This document shows positions 9,549 to 17,004 of a stretch of DNA of 23,434 nucleotides, piece by piece (position 1 is the first letter of the stretch; each line of letters starts with the position of its first letter). The notes under the pieces are model-generated. The model was not told the DNA's origin, did not search any database, and saw nothing but the letters and a program-made list of their open reading frames with translations. The DNA is from JAYZVT01 sp050248375 (GTDB lineage Bacteria > Pseudomonadota > Alphaproteobacteria > Rhizobiales > Methyloligellaceae): the NCBI GenBank assembly GCA_050248375.1, contig JBFWSL010000023.1, positions 1-23,434 of the forward strand. Direction: 5' to 3'. The position numbers and the translations under genes are program-made.

Positions 9549-10310
9549 ATGGCGATTGTGCACAAGCTTTCCCTTTTCGGCCTCGCGGTAGCAGCAGCGG
9601 TTGTGGCGCTGCCACAGCGTTCGCGCTCCGCCGACGACGCCGTCAGCACCAAGTCGGTGCTTGAGCTGTTCACCAGCCAGGGCTGCTCCTCCTGCCCCGC
9701 GGCCGACGCCCTGTTCCAGAAGTTCACCCGGCGCGACGACCTCGTTGCTCTCACCTTCAACGTCGATTACTGGGATCACCTGGGCTGGCGCGACACTCTC
9801 GGCAGTCCCGAGAACACCGCCCGCCAGGTGGCCTATTCCAAGTCGCGCGGCGACGGCCGGGTCTACACGCCGCAGGTCGTGATCAGCGGCCTCAGGCATG
9901 TGGTGGGCAGCCGCGAGGACGACATCAACGACGCCATCGCTCGCACCCGCAAGTCGCTCGCCGAGCGCCGCGTCGGCATCGCGCTCGCCTCGGAAGGCGA
10001 TACCCTGATCATCTCCGTTGACGGACAGCGCCCGGACGCCAAGCCGGCCAGGGGCACCGTCTGGCTGGCGATCTACGAGGACACCGTCCGCGTCGCCGTG
10101 CAGCGCGGCGAGAACAACGGCCGCGACCTCGTCTACTACAACGTGGTGCGCTCCTTCACGCCGGTGGGCCAGTGGTCGGGCGAGCCCCTGACCCTGCGTC
10201 TGCCGCGCCAGCATATCGCCGGCAAGGGCCATGACGGCTGCGCGGCCCTGCTGCAACTCGACACCGCCGGCCCCGTCGTCGGCGCCGCCAGCATCAAGCT
10301 CGACCAGTAG
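9549..10310 (+). CDS. DUF1223 exported thioredoxin-fold protein
   Basis: A 253-residue protein with an N-terminal signal peptide (hydrophobic 8-21, likely cleavage near SRSA, residue 28). It continues with the DUF1223 hallmark VLELFTSQGCSSCPAADALF, which holds a CXXC pair at Cys46 and Cys49. Further family motifs are FNVDYWDHLGW, a region with YTPQVVISG, and a C-terminal beta-rich half with GRDLVYYNVVRSF. The fold is thioredoxin-like and the protein should act in the periplasm; its substrate is not established for the family. The CXXC suggests redox or metal chemistry, but that is inference. The ATG at 9549 is chosen because it puts a proper signal peptide at the terminus; a purine-rich AGGGGGAAACGA precedes it. 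The gene follows acnA after 138 bases. Confidence 0.9.
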   Translation: MAIVHKLSLFGLAVAAAVVALPQRSRSADDAVSTKSVLELFTSQGCSSCPAADALFQKFTRRDDLVALTFNVDYWDHLGWRDTLGSPENTARQVAYSKSRGDGRVYTPQVVISGLRHVVGSREDDINDAIARTRKSLAERRVGIALASEGDTLIISVDGQRPDAKPARGTVWLAIYEDTVRVAVQRGENNGRDLVYYNVVRSFTPVGQWSGEPLTLRLPRQHIAGKGHDGCAALLQLDTAGPVVGAASIKLDQ

Positions 10311-10353
10311 CGGATCGGAAAGCGTTGTCCCGGAGGACGGGACGGCTCGCGCG

Positions 10354-10380
10354 CGGAACCCGGGTTCCGGGCGGCCGCCC
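10354..10380 (+). terminator. paired palindromes after the DUF1223 gene
   Basis: A perfect 16-base palindrome (10354-10369) and a perfect 12-base palindrome (10369-10380) abut, 44 bases after the DUF1223 stop. Either could form a hairpin in RNA and act as a terminator or 3' stabiliser, but no T-run follows. Confidence 0.3.
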
Positions 10381-10594
10381 GGATGCCTGTCTCGTTACGC
10401 GGAGAACGCCTGGGAATACTTGGGAAGAAACGACCCGGTCCGAAGAGAAACCCCGGGGGGGCTGGGGGGCTGAGATATCCGTGGCCTCGCCTGGACCGGG
10501 CCGAGAGGCAACGATGTGACTCAACACCCCCATTGGGGCGTGCGCTGGGCCGGATTTTGGCAAGAGTGTGAATTTTATTTACGATTGTTACAAA

Positions 10595-10634
10595 ACCGGA
10601 CCGAACGGTCCCTCAGGCTTGCAATCGGTCCGGT
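10595..10634 (+). promoter_or_regulatory. inverted repeat in the leader of the DUF2794 gene
   Basis: ACCGGACCGA (10595-10604) and TCGGTCCGGT (10625-10634) are perfect 10-base inverted repeats separated by 20 bases. Inside them GGACCG-AA-CGGTCC (10598-10611) forms an alternative smaller stem. The two pairings exclude each other, and the element ends about 30 bases before the ribosome binding site. It may be an operator or an RNA switch; neither is proven. Confidence 0.4.
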
Positions 10635-10675
10635 CAGGCGCAATCATTGTCATGGAACTGACAAGGGAGGCGCTG

Positions 10676-11068
10676 TTGAGCGATACGGAACCCATAGTTC
10701 TGCGTCCTGCCGGGACGCACGGCCGGGGGCCGGCGGGCCCCGCACCGAACCCGGGTCAGGATCACAGCCCAGCCGTCAGTTTCAGCCGCCGGGAGCTTTC
10801 GCAAATCCTCGATGTCTATGGCCGCCAGGTCGCGGCCGGCGAATGGCGCGACTACGCCATCGACATGCTCAAGGAAAAGGCCGTGTTCTCGGTCTTCCGC
10901 CGCTCCAGCGAATGGCCTCTCTACCGCATCGAGAAGAACCCGAAGACCGCCCGCAAGCAGGGTGCCTACAGCGTGGTTGCAGCCGGGGGCCTGATCCTGC
11001 GCCGCGGCCATGACCTGGCGCGGGTGCTGAGGGTGCTCGACCGCGGCCCCAGGCTGGTGGAGGCCTGA
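10676..11068 (+). CDS. DUF2794 protein, function unknown
   Basis: The protein has 130 residues from the chosen start. A Pro/Gly-rich N-terminal third is followed by the compact DUF2794 domain: FSRRELSQILDVYGR, VAAGEWRDYAIDML, AVFSVFRRSSEWPLYRIEK and a C-terminal LILRRGHDLARVLRVL. The family is conserved among alphaproteobacteria and has no established function; there is no signal peptide or membrane span. The start is TTG at 10676, because AAGGGAGG (10663-10670) lies five bases before it. An in-frame ATG at 10652 would add eight residues but has no ribosome binding site. It converges on the GNAT gene, and the shared hairpin at 11066-11084 begins at its stop codon. Confidence 0.87.
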   Translation: MSDTEPIVLRPAGTHGRGPAGPAPNPGQDHSPAVSFSRRELSQILDVYGRQVAAGEWRDYAIDMLKEKAVFSVFRRSSEWPLYRIEKNPKTARKQGAYSVVAAGGLILRRGHDLARVLRVLDRGPRLVEA

Positions 11069-11084
11069 GCCCCGCGCGGGCTCA
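11066..11084. terminator. hairpin between convergent DUF2794 and GNAT genes
   Basis: TGAGCCC (11066-11072), loop CGCGC, GGGCTCA (11078-11084) form a perfect 7-bp stem that begins with the TGA of the DUF2794 gene and abuts the GNAT stop (11085-11087). It fills the whole gap and could act on both transcripts. There is no T-run on either side. Confidence 0.45.
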
Positions 11085-11642
11085 TCACTTGCGCGTCGGC
11101 GGCCGCGATTCGCCCGGCCCCAGCGCCCGTTCCATCTGCACGCTGTCCAGCCAGCGGCCATGCTTGTAGCCGATGCCGTGGAAGACGCCGACGAGGCGGA
11201 AGCCCGCCGCCCGGTGAAGCCCGATCGAGCCCGTGTTGTCCGAGTCGCCGATCACCGCCACCATCAGCCGGAACCCCAGCGCCTCGCACTCCTCCACCAG
11301 CCGCAGCAGCAACGCCCCTCCCACTCCCCTGCGGTGGAAGGCGGGATCCACGTAGACGGCGTCCTCGACCGTGTTGAAATACCCCCGGCGCGTCCTGTAG
11401 GCGCCCGCATAGGCATAGCCCGCGATGCCGCCGTCCACCTCCGCCACCAGATAGGGGTATCCCTCCGCCAGCAGCGCCGCGCGGCGGCGCGCCATCTCTT
11501 CCGCCCCCGGCGGGTCGTACTCGAAGGAGGCGAGCCCCTCGCGCACCGCCTGCGCGTAGATCTCCGTGACGCGGGCCACGTCCGTGTCCCGCGAGGCCCG
11601 CACCGTCACGCCCTTCCCATTGCTCTCAGCCGTGCCGTCCAT
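11085..11642 (-). CDS. GNAT family N-acetyltransferase, phosphinothricin/methionine sulfoximine type
   Basis: The 185-residue protein matches the Pat/MddA branch of GNAT enzymes, which acetylate the amino group of phosphinothricin, methionine sulfoximine or related amino acids using acetyl-CoA. Visible features are VRASRDTDVARVTEIYAQAV, the central VEDAVYVDPAFHRRGVGGALL with the acetyl-CoA pyrophosphate loop (HRRGVGGA), and the branch signature VIGDSDNTGSIGLHRAAGF followed by GIGYKHGRWLDSVQM. The natural substrate cannot be read from sequence. The ATG at 11642 is chosen, since an upstream in-frame GTG (11681) would place the start inside the terminator of the preceding gene. It has a weak GCGGA before the start. 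Confidence 0.88.
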   Translation of the reverse strand: MDGTAESNGKGVTVRASRDTDVARVTEIYAQAVREGLASFEYDPPGAEEMARRRAALLAEGYPYLVAEVDGGIAGYAYAGAYRTRRGYFNTVEDAVYVDPAFHRRGVGGALLLRLVEECEALGFRLMVAVIGDSDNTGSIGLHRAAGFRLVGVFHGIGYKHGRWLDSVQMERALGPGESRPPTRK

Positions 11643-11653
11643 TGCGTCCGCCC

Positions 11654-11691
11654 AAACGAAAGCGGGCCCCGGTGTCGCCACCGGGGCCCGC
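11654..11691 (-). terminator. intrinsic terminator of the BAX-inhibitor-family gene
   Basis: Reading the minus strand, a perfect 13-bp stem (11691-11679 pairing with 11674-11662, loop of four bases) is followed by TTTCGTTT (11661-11654). It lies 22 bases after the stop of the BAX inhibitor gene. This is the clearest Rho-independent terminator in the window. Confidence 0.85.
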
Positions 11692-11713
11692 CGAAGTCAT
11701 GCTTGCCTGTCCG

Positions 11714-12472
11714 TTATTCGCGGTTGCCGAACAGCGACAACAGCATCATGAACAGGTTGATGAAGTCGAGGTAGAGACGCAGCGCGCCCATGATCGCCTT
11801 GCGGCCGAGCGTGTCGCTGTCGTCACCTGCGTAATACATCTCCTTGATCTGCTGCGTGTCGTAGGCGGTGAGGCCGGCGAACACCAGCACGCCGATCACC
11901 GACACCGCGAACATCAGCGCCGAGGAGGCCAGGAACAGGTTGACGATCGACGCCAGGATGATGCCGATCAGGCCCATGAAAAGGAACGAGCCCCAGCCGG
12001 ACAGATCCTTCTTCGTGGTGTAGCCGTACAGGCTCAATGCGCCGAAGGCCGCCGCGGAGATGAAGAACACCCGCGCGATGAAGCCGTGCGCATAGACCAG
12101 GAAGATCGAGGCCAGCGACAGGCCCATGAGACCCGCGAACGCCCAGAAGGCGATCTGCGCCCCCGACGTGCTCATCTTGCCGATGCGCGCGGAAAGCAGG
12201 AACACCATGCCCAGGGGCGCCAGCATCACCACCCACTTGAAGGGGCTGGTGAAGATGAACTGTCCGAACTGGGTGAGCTGCATCCCCGCCGCCGTCTGCT
12301 CGACCGCGGCCATGAAGGTCAGCCAGGCGACGGCCCCGGTGATGCCGACGCCGCTCGCCATGTAATTGTAGACGCGGATCATGTAGGACCGCAGACCCTC
12401 GTCGATGGCATACGTCTCCGCACGCCCGAGGGTCGCCGGCCGGCCATGAACCTGCCTGTCGAAATCCGCCAT
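11714..12472 (-). CDS. Bax inhibitor-1/YccA family membrane protein
   Basis: A 252-residue integral membrane protein of the TMBIM (BI-1/YccA/YetJ) superfamily. It has about seven membrane segments (near 40-55, 80-95, 105-127, 131-147, 158-180, 183-202 and a C-terminal hydrophobic stretch 230-247). The family motif AYDTQQIKEMY in the sixth-span region contains the aspartate implicated in pH-dependent calcium leak in the Bacillus homologue. The C terminus LRLYLDFINLFMMLLSLFG is also characteristic. The N terminus is a roughly 30-residue hydrophilic segment with IDEGLRSYMIRVYNYMA. The ATG is preceded by AGAGGAAG. In bacteria the role is membrane quality control or ion homeostasis and not firmly settled. 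A strong terminator follows, so it is probably monocistronic. Confidence 0.93.
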   Translation of the reverse strand: MADFDRQVHGRPATLGRAETYAIDEGLRSYMIRVYNYMASGVGITGAVAWLTFMAAVEQTAAGMQLTQFGQFIFTSPFKWVVMLAPLGMVFLLSARIGKMSTSGAQIAFWAFAGLMGLSLASIFLVYAHGFIARVFFISAAAFGALSLYGYTTKKDLSGWGSFLFMGLIGIILASIVNLFLASSALMFAVSVIGVLVFAGLTAYDTQQIKEMYYAGDDSDTLGRKAIMGALRLYLDFINLFMMLLSLFGNRE

Positions 12473-12614
12473 AACAGCTTCCTCTCTCGATACCCTAATC
12501 CGGAACCCCCGGATTTCCTCGTATTCGCTCGGGCTGGTTGGACCCGCACGCTTTGGCCACGAATATGGGGGTCGGGGAGGCCCCGCGCAAGGTGAAGCGG
12601 CGGAAACCCGCGAA

Positions 12615-12641
12615 AAAGTTACCGGAAACCTCTCCGTCCGG
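12615..12641 (-). terminator. possible weak terminator after the ABC permease gene
   Basis: On the minus strand CCGGA and TCCGG can pair across a ten-base loop, followed within four bases by CTTTTT. The stem is only five pairs, so this is a low-confidence call. Confidence 0.25.
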
Positions 12642-12646
12642 CGCGA

Positions 12647-15232
12647 TCAGCCCTTGCGCAGCTCCGCGGCCGCCCCGGTGCCGAGAATCCGCCAGGTGCC
12701 GAAGGCCCCGAAAGCCAGCACCATGGCGGCCGCCAGCCCTATGGACTGCGCCACCGCGGCGCCGGAAAAGGCGAATCCCGCCTCCATGGCCTGGGTCACG
12801 ACGATCCACGCGGCGACGGTGCCGAGAACCGCCGCCACCGCGCCGGTCACGAGCGCCAGCGCGCCATATTCCGCCAGATGCGCCGCCAGCAGCTTGCTCC
12901 GGCTCGCCCCCAGCGTCTTGAAGATGACCGCGTCGCGCACGCGGCGCCGGTGCGCCGCCGACATGGCCCCCGCCAGCACCAGCGCCCCCATCGCCAGCGT
13001 CAGCGCGCCCGCCGCCCGCACCGCCACCATCACCTTCTCGGAGATGTCGCGGATGGTATCGAGGGCGTCGCGCACCCGCATGGCGGAGGAGGCGGGAAAG
13101 CGCTCCGCCACTTCCTGGATGACGCGCGCCTCCCGCGCCGGTCCCGCATCCGTGGGCAGCGTCAGGGTGGCGAGGAAGTTGTGCGGGGCGCTGCTGAGCG
13201 CGTTGGGCGAAAACACCATGACGAAGTTTATGGAGAGCGACTCCCAGTCCACATGGCGCAGGTTGGCGATGCGCGCGGTGAGATTGCGCCCGAGCACGTT
13301 CACGGTGACTTCGTCGCCGATGGTAAGGCCGAGCCCGTCGGCGATCTCCTTCTCGAAGGAGACCAGCGGCGGCCCGTCATAACCCCTGGTCCACCACTCG
13401 CCCGCCACCAGTTGCGATCCTTCCGGCAGGAAATCGGAATAGGTCAGCCCCCGGTCGCCGTCGAGCACCCAGGCGATGTTGGGCGGCGGCTTGGTCTGCG
13501 AGGCGGGCGTGTCCTTCACCGTGACGATGCGCCCGCGCAGCATCGGCGCCTCGTCGATGCGCGCGTCGGGCTCGCGCTCGCGCACCAGCTCGCGGAACTC
13601 GCCCATGCGGTCGCGCGGCACGTCGAGCACGAAATAGTCGGGTGCGTCGAAGGGCAGCCGGGTGTCGAACTCCGCGATCAGCGAGCGGTCCACCAGCGAG
13701 ACCGCCACCAGCACCGTCAGGCCCGCGCCGAGCGACAGGGCCACCGGACGGGTCAGGCCGGACGGGCCCGCCAGGCTGGCCCGCGCCAGGGACAGCGCCG
13801 CCACCCGGGACGACGGCAGCCGCGCCGCGATCCGGCGCATGGCCTCGCCCAGCCCCAGGAACAGCACCAGCGACGCGCCGATCCCCGCGCAGGCGAGGAA
13901 GGCGATCAGCCGGTCCTGCGCCGTGGCCACCGCGACCGCGACGATGCCCAGCGCGCACAGGGCCGAGCCCGCCACGAAGACATACCGCGGCCAGCGACCC
14001 TCGTCGGAGACCGCCTGCCGGAACAGCAGCGCCGGCGGCAGGTCGCGCGCGCGGCCCAGGGGCCACAGCACGAACATCAGCGCCGTGAGCACCCCGTAGA
14101 GCGCGGCCAGCGCCAGCGCCACCGGCTGCGGCTCAATGGCCAGCGCCACCGGCAGGGCGCCTTCCAATACCTTCGCCACCGCCCCGGGCAGCAGACTGCC
14201 GAGCGCCAGTCCGATGGCCGTTCCCGCCAGCGCCAGCATCAGCACTTCCGCCAGGTAGACCCGGAACACCAGCCCGCCCGAAGCGCCCAGGCACTTGAAG
14301 GTGGCGATGGCCGCGCGCTTGCGTGCCAGATAGGCGGCGACCGCGTTGGCGACGCCGACGCCGCCGATCATCAGCGTGGTGATGCCGGCGAGCGTCAGGA
14401 ACTGGCCGAAACGCTGCGCCATGCGGTTGAGGCGCGGCGCCGGGTTGCCCCGGTCGCGGATCTGGAAGCCGGATTCGGGATAGCGAGAGGTGATCTCCGC
14501 CTTCAGCGCCTCGAGGGATCTCGCGCCGGCGCCTGGCGGCAGCCGCAACCGGTAGTGCCAGTTGACGATGCTGCCAGGCTGCAGCAGTTGCGTGGAGCGC
14601 AGCGTCTCCTGCGACACGATCATGCGCGGGCCGAAGGCCGAGCGGCCCGACAGGCGGTCGGGCTCCTCCTCGATTTCCGCCACGATGCGGATCTCGGCCT
14701 CGCCCACCTTGAGCAGGTCGCCCACCTGGGCGCCGATGCGCTCCATGAGCAGCTTCTCCACCGCCGCCGCTCCCGCATTCGACAGGAGCACGGCCGGCGC
14801 GACCGGTCCCGAAGGGCTGGTCAGCCTGAGCGCCCCATAGAGCGGATAGGCGTCGTCCACGGCTTTCAGCCGCACCATGGCCGCGCGCTTGTCGCTGACC
14901 TTGCGCGCCATGGCGCGCAAGGTGGCGGTCTCGCTGACCGCGCCCTTCCGCTCCAGGAAACCGCGTTCCTCCGGCGTCGTCTGACGGTGCACCAGCGTCA
15001 GCGACATGTCGCCGCCGAGTATGGCCTGTCCCTGGCGCTCCAGGCTCAGCGTCAGCGTATGGGCGAGCGAGGCCACGCCCGCGATCGCCGCCACGCCCAG
15101 CGCGATACAGGCGACGAAGACGGTGAAACCGGAAAGCCCGGAGCGCAGTTCGCGCAGCGCCAGCCGGATTGCCAGCGGAAGCCTCGCCGGCATGCGCGCC
15201 GGAATATCCGCCACGGAGACGCCGCTGCTCAT
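12647..15232 (-). CDS. YbbP-like ABC transporter permease with two FtsX domains
   Basis: An 861-residue permease of the MacB/FtsX superfamily. After a short cytoplasmic segment (ALRELRSG) comes the first membrane span (about 35-57). A large periplasmic core with QAILGGDMSLTL follows (about 60-270), then an FtsX domain with three spans (about 275-400), further central spans (about 425-465), a second span and periplasmic region, and a C-terminal FtsX domain (about 735-850; IFKTLGASRSKLLAAHLAEYG). This duplicated layout is that of YbbP and related export permeases, which move or extract lipophilic substrates or lipoproteins. The true substrate is unknown. Its ATG overlaps the ATPase stop (ATGA, 15229-15232), and the neighbouring divergent esterase copies the E. 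coli ybbAP/tesA order. Confidence 0.92.
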   Translation of the reverse strand: MSSGVSVADIPARMPARLPLAIRLALRELRSGLSGFTVFVACIALGVAAIAGVASLAHTLTLSLERQGQAILGGDMSLTLVHRQTTPEERGFLERKGAVSETATLRAMARKVSDKRAAMVRLKAVDDAYPLYGALRLTSPSGPVAPAVLLSNAGAAAVEKLLMERIGAQVGDLLKVGEAEIRIVAEIEEEPDRLSGRSAFGPRMIVSQETLRSTQLLQPGSIVNWHYRLRLPPGAGARSLEALKAEITSRYPESGFQIRDRGNPAPRLNRMAQRFGQFLTLAGITTLMIGGVGVANAVAAYLARKRAAIATFKCLGASGGLVFRVYLAEVLMLALAGTAIGLALGSLLPGAVAKVLEGALPVALAIEPQPVALALAALYGVLTALMFVLWPLGRARDLPPALLFRQAVSDEGRWPRYVFVAGSALCALGIVAVAVATAQDRLIAFLACAGIGASLVLFLGLGEAMRRIAARLPSSRVAALSLARASLAGPSGLTRPVALSLGAGLTVLVAVSLVDRSLIAEFDTRLPFDAPDYFVLDVPRDRMGEFRELVREREPDARIDEAPMLRGRIVTVKDTPASQTKPPPNIAWVLDGDRGLTYSDFLPEGSQLVAGEWWTRGYDGPPLVSFEKEIADGLGLTIGDEVTVNVLGRNLTARIANLRHVDWESLSINFVMVFSPNALSSAPHNFLATLTLPTDAGPAREARVIQEVAERFPASSAMRVRDALDTIRDISEKVMVAVRAAGALTLAMGALVLAGAMSAAHRRRVRDAVIFKTLGASRSKLLAAHLAEYGALALVTGAVAAVLGTVAAWIVVTQAMEAGFAFSGAAVAQSIGLAAAMVLAFGAFGTWRILGTGAAAELRKG

Positions 15233-15984
15233 GTAACCGCGCCCGCCTTGCCGCGCGGCGCGCGAGCCGTCGGGGCCGGCGGCGCTATGCGGCCGTCATG
15301 GATGCGGATGACGCGCCCGCAACGCGCCGCGAGCGCCTCGTCATGGGTGATCAGCATCAGCGTGGCGCCGCGGCGTTCCTGCATCTCGAACAGCAGTTCG
15401 ATGATGCCTTCGCCGGTGGCGCTGTCGAGATTGCCGGTCGGCTCGTCGGCCAGCAGGATGGAAGGATTGCCGGCGAGCGCGCGGGCAATGGCCACGCGCT
15501 GCTGTTCGCCGCCGGAGAGCTGGGCGGGAAAATGCGTGGCTCTCCCCGCGAGCCCCACGTCCTTCAGCGACCGCATCGCCGCCTCATGGGCGTCCGCGCG
15601 GCCAAGGAACTCCAGCGGCAGCGCGATGTTCTCAAGAGCAGTCATGGTCGCCAGCAGATGGAAAGACTGGAATACGATGCCGATGCGCGCCGCCCTCAGC
15701 TCCGCCAGCGCGTCCTCGCCCAGCTTCGTCAGTTCCTCGCCCGCCACCGTTACCCGGCCCGAGGTCGGCCGCTCGAGCCCCGCCGCCACCATCAGCAGCG
15801 TCGACTTGCCCGAGCCGCTCGGCCCCGTCACCGCCACGGCCTCGCCATCGCCGATTTCCAGGCTGATGCCTTTCAGGATATCCACCGGCCCGGCCTGGCT
15901 GGGCAGGGTGACGCGGACATCCTCGAAGCGGATGGCGGCGGTTCCGGGCTTGGCGGGCTGGCTTTTGGCGCGGTCGGGTCTCAT
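15229..15984 (-). CDS. YbbA-like ABC transporter ATP-binding protein
   Basis: A 251-residue LolD/MacB-class ATPase: Walker A GPSGSGKST (54-62), Q-loop VFQSFHLL (Gln106), signature LSGGEQQ (156-162), Walker B ILLADEP followed by TGNLD (176-187), and switch His214 in ITHDEA. The first 17 residues are a variable basic extension. It energises the permease encoded immediately downstream, with which it overlaps by ATGA. Upstream, 69 bases separate it from the divergent esterase gene, so both promoters share a very short region. The ATP-binding family is clear; LolD itself is less likely, because the partner is a single 861-residue YbbP-like permease and not LolC/E. Confidence 0.93.
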   Translation of the reverse strand: MRPDRAKSQPAKPGTAAIRFEDVRVTLPSQAGPVDILKGISLEIGDGEAVAVTGPSGSGKSTLLMVAAGLERPTSGRVTVAGEELTKLGEDALAELRAARIGIVFQSFHLLATMTALENIALPLEFLGRADAHEAAMRSLKDVGLAGRATHFPAQLSGGEQQRVAIARALAGNPSILLADEPTGNLDSATGEGIIELLFEMQERRGATLMLITHDEALAARCGRVIRIHDGRIAPPAPTARAPRGKAGAVT

Positions 15985-16053
15985 ATATTCCGGGAAGCAG
16001 GATTTCAGGACTTGAGGACGAGTGAAGTGAACCTACGCAGGACTGGGGCCGCC

Positions 16054-16767
16054 ATGAGGCACAACCGTGCGCACCGCCGGTATATGGGTCTGGCAGGGGC
16101 GATGCGCCACGTCTTATACGCCGGCCTCGCCGCAATCCTTCTAACCGGATTCATGAGCCCTACCAAAGCCGATGACACCATTGTGATCCTGGCTTTCGGC
16201 GACAGCCTGACGGCGGGATACGGCCTCAAGCCGGGCGAAGCCTTCCCCGACCGCCTGCAGGCCGCTCTGCGGGCCAGGGGCCACAAGGTCGAGGTCGTCA
16301 ACGCCGGCGTCTCCGGCGACACCACCGCGGCCGGCCTCGCCCGTCTCGACTGGTCGACGCCGGACAACGCCGACGCGGTCATCCTGGAACTGGGCGCCAA
16401 CGACGCCCTGCGCGGCCTCGACCCGGCCGAGGCGAAACGGAACCTTGAGAAGATGATCGAGGCCTTCCGCGAGAAGGGCCTGGAAATCCTGCTGGCCGGC
16501 ATGAAGGCGCCGCCGAACTTCGGCCGCGAATACGGCGAGACCTTCGACGCCATCTATCCCGCCCTGGCGGAGAAACATGGCGTTCTGCTATATCCCTTCT
16601 TTCTCGACGCCACCATGACCAGGGCCGGCATGAGCCTTCCCGACGGCCTGCACCCCAGCGCCAGAGGCGTCGAGGCCGTCGCCCAGGCCATCCTGCCCAA
16701 GGTGGAGGAACTGATCGCCCGCACCCGCGCCGCCAAGGCGGCCGCGCCCGGGGCGCGCACGCAATAG
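16054..16767 (+). CDS. tesA: Arylesterase/acyl-CoA thioesterase I-like GDSL hydrolase (TesA)
   Basis: An SGNH/GDSL hydrolase acting in the periplasm on aryl esters, short acyl esters or acyl thioesters. With the ATG at 16054 it has 237 residues. The catalytic serine is Ser51 in FGDSLTAGYG, the oxyanion residues are Gly88 (NAGVSGD) and Asn116 (GANDALRG), and the Asp197/His200 pair lies in DGLHPSA. A signal peptide ends near TKA (residue 39). The ATG at 16102 (MRHVLYAGL) would give a more usual 24-residue signal peptide and a 221-residue protein; GTG 16027 is also in frame. GGGG upstream of 16054 is the better ribosome site. It is divergent from the ABC pair, as tesA is from ybbAP in E. coli. 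Confidence 0.92.
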   Translation: MRHNRAHRRYMGLAGAMRHVLYAGLAAILLTGFMSPTKADDTIVILAFGDSLTAGYGLKPGEAFPDRLQAALRARGHKVEVVNAGVSGDTTAAGLARLDWSTPDNADAVILELGANDALRGLDPAEAKRNLEKMIEAFREKGLEILLAGMKAPPNFGREYGETFDAIYPALAEKHGVLLYPFFLDATMTRAGMSLPDGLHPSARGVEAVAQAILPKVEELIARTRAAKAAAPGARTQ

Positions 16768-16802
16768 TCGGATGCAACGTCCCTCCGGCACTTGGCCATG
16801 CG

Positions 16803-16886
16803 GCCCATGGAGCGAAGCGGAATGCGGGGGATGACGTAGACCCCGCCGGGTTCCGTTCCCCGGATTTCGCCGCCCTGCATCCGGGC
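16803..16886. repeat. degenerate inverted pair of an intergenic repeat
   Basis: The plus-strand segment at 16803-16830 (GCCCATGGAGCGAAGCGG...) and the reverse complement of 16857-16886 (GCCCGGATGCAGGGCGGCG...) both resemble the common intergenic motif GCCCGGATGGAGCGAAGCGG followed by AATCCGGGG. They face each other across about 26 bases containing CCCCGCCGGG. This looks like an eroded palindromic repeat filling most of the 237-base gap between tesA and thpR. Confidence 0.45.
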
Positions 16887-17004
16887 TGCGCCGGCGGCGC
16901 GTGCTGACGCTTTTTCCGGCTTTCAATCCGGATTCATATCGCGTTAGAAGGGAGTCGCAGGCCGGGCTTCCGCCCGGCCCGGAACGGCAAGGAGGCCACG
17001 CCCC

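Larger units (their letters stand above)
10311..10675. other. gene-free stretch between the DUF1223 and DUF2794 genes
   Basis: About 365 bases with no gene I can support. It starts with two adjacent perfect palindromes: 10354-10369 (centre AACCCGGGTT) and 10369-10380 (GGGCGGCCGCCC). A G-rich tract near 10453-10470 follows, then a short AT-rich patch (10569-10594), and the inverted repeat described separately. The AT-rich patch is the likeliest place for the promoter of the DUF2794 gene, but I could not assign boxes with confidence. Confidence 0.65.

Noticed and set aside
11643..11681. A longer GNAT protein starting at GTG 11681
   Set aside because: The added codons lie within the terminator stem of the preceding gene, and the GNAT domain does not need them.
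12878..16015. A frame of about 1000 codons on the plus strand opposite the ABC transporter genes
   Set aside because: Composition is Arg/Gln/His-rich and repetitive, as expected of antisense GC-rich sequence; the minus strand carries full conserved ABC motifs.
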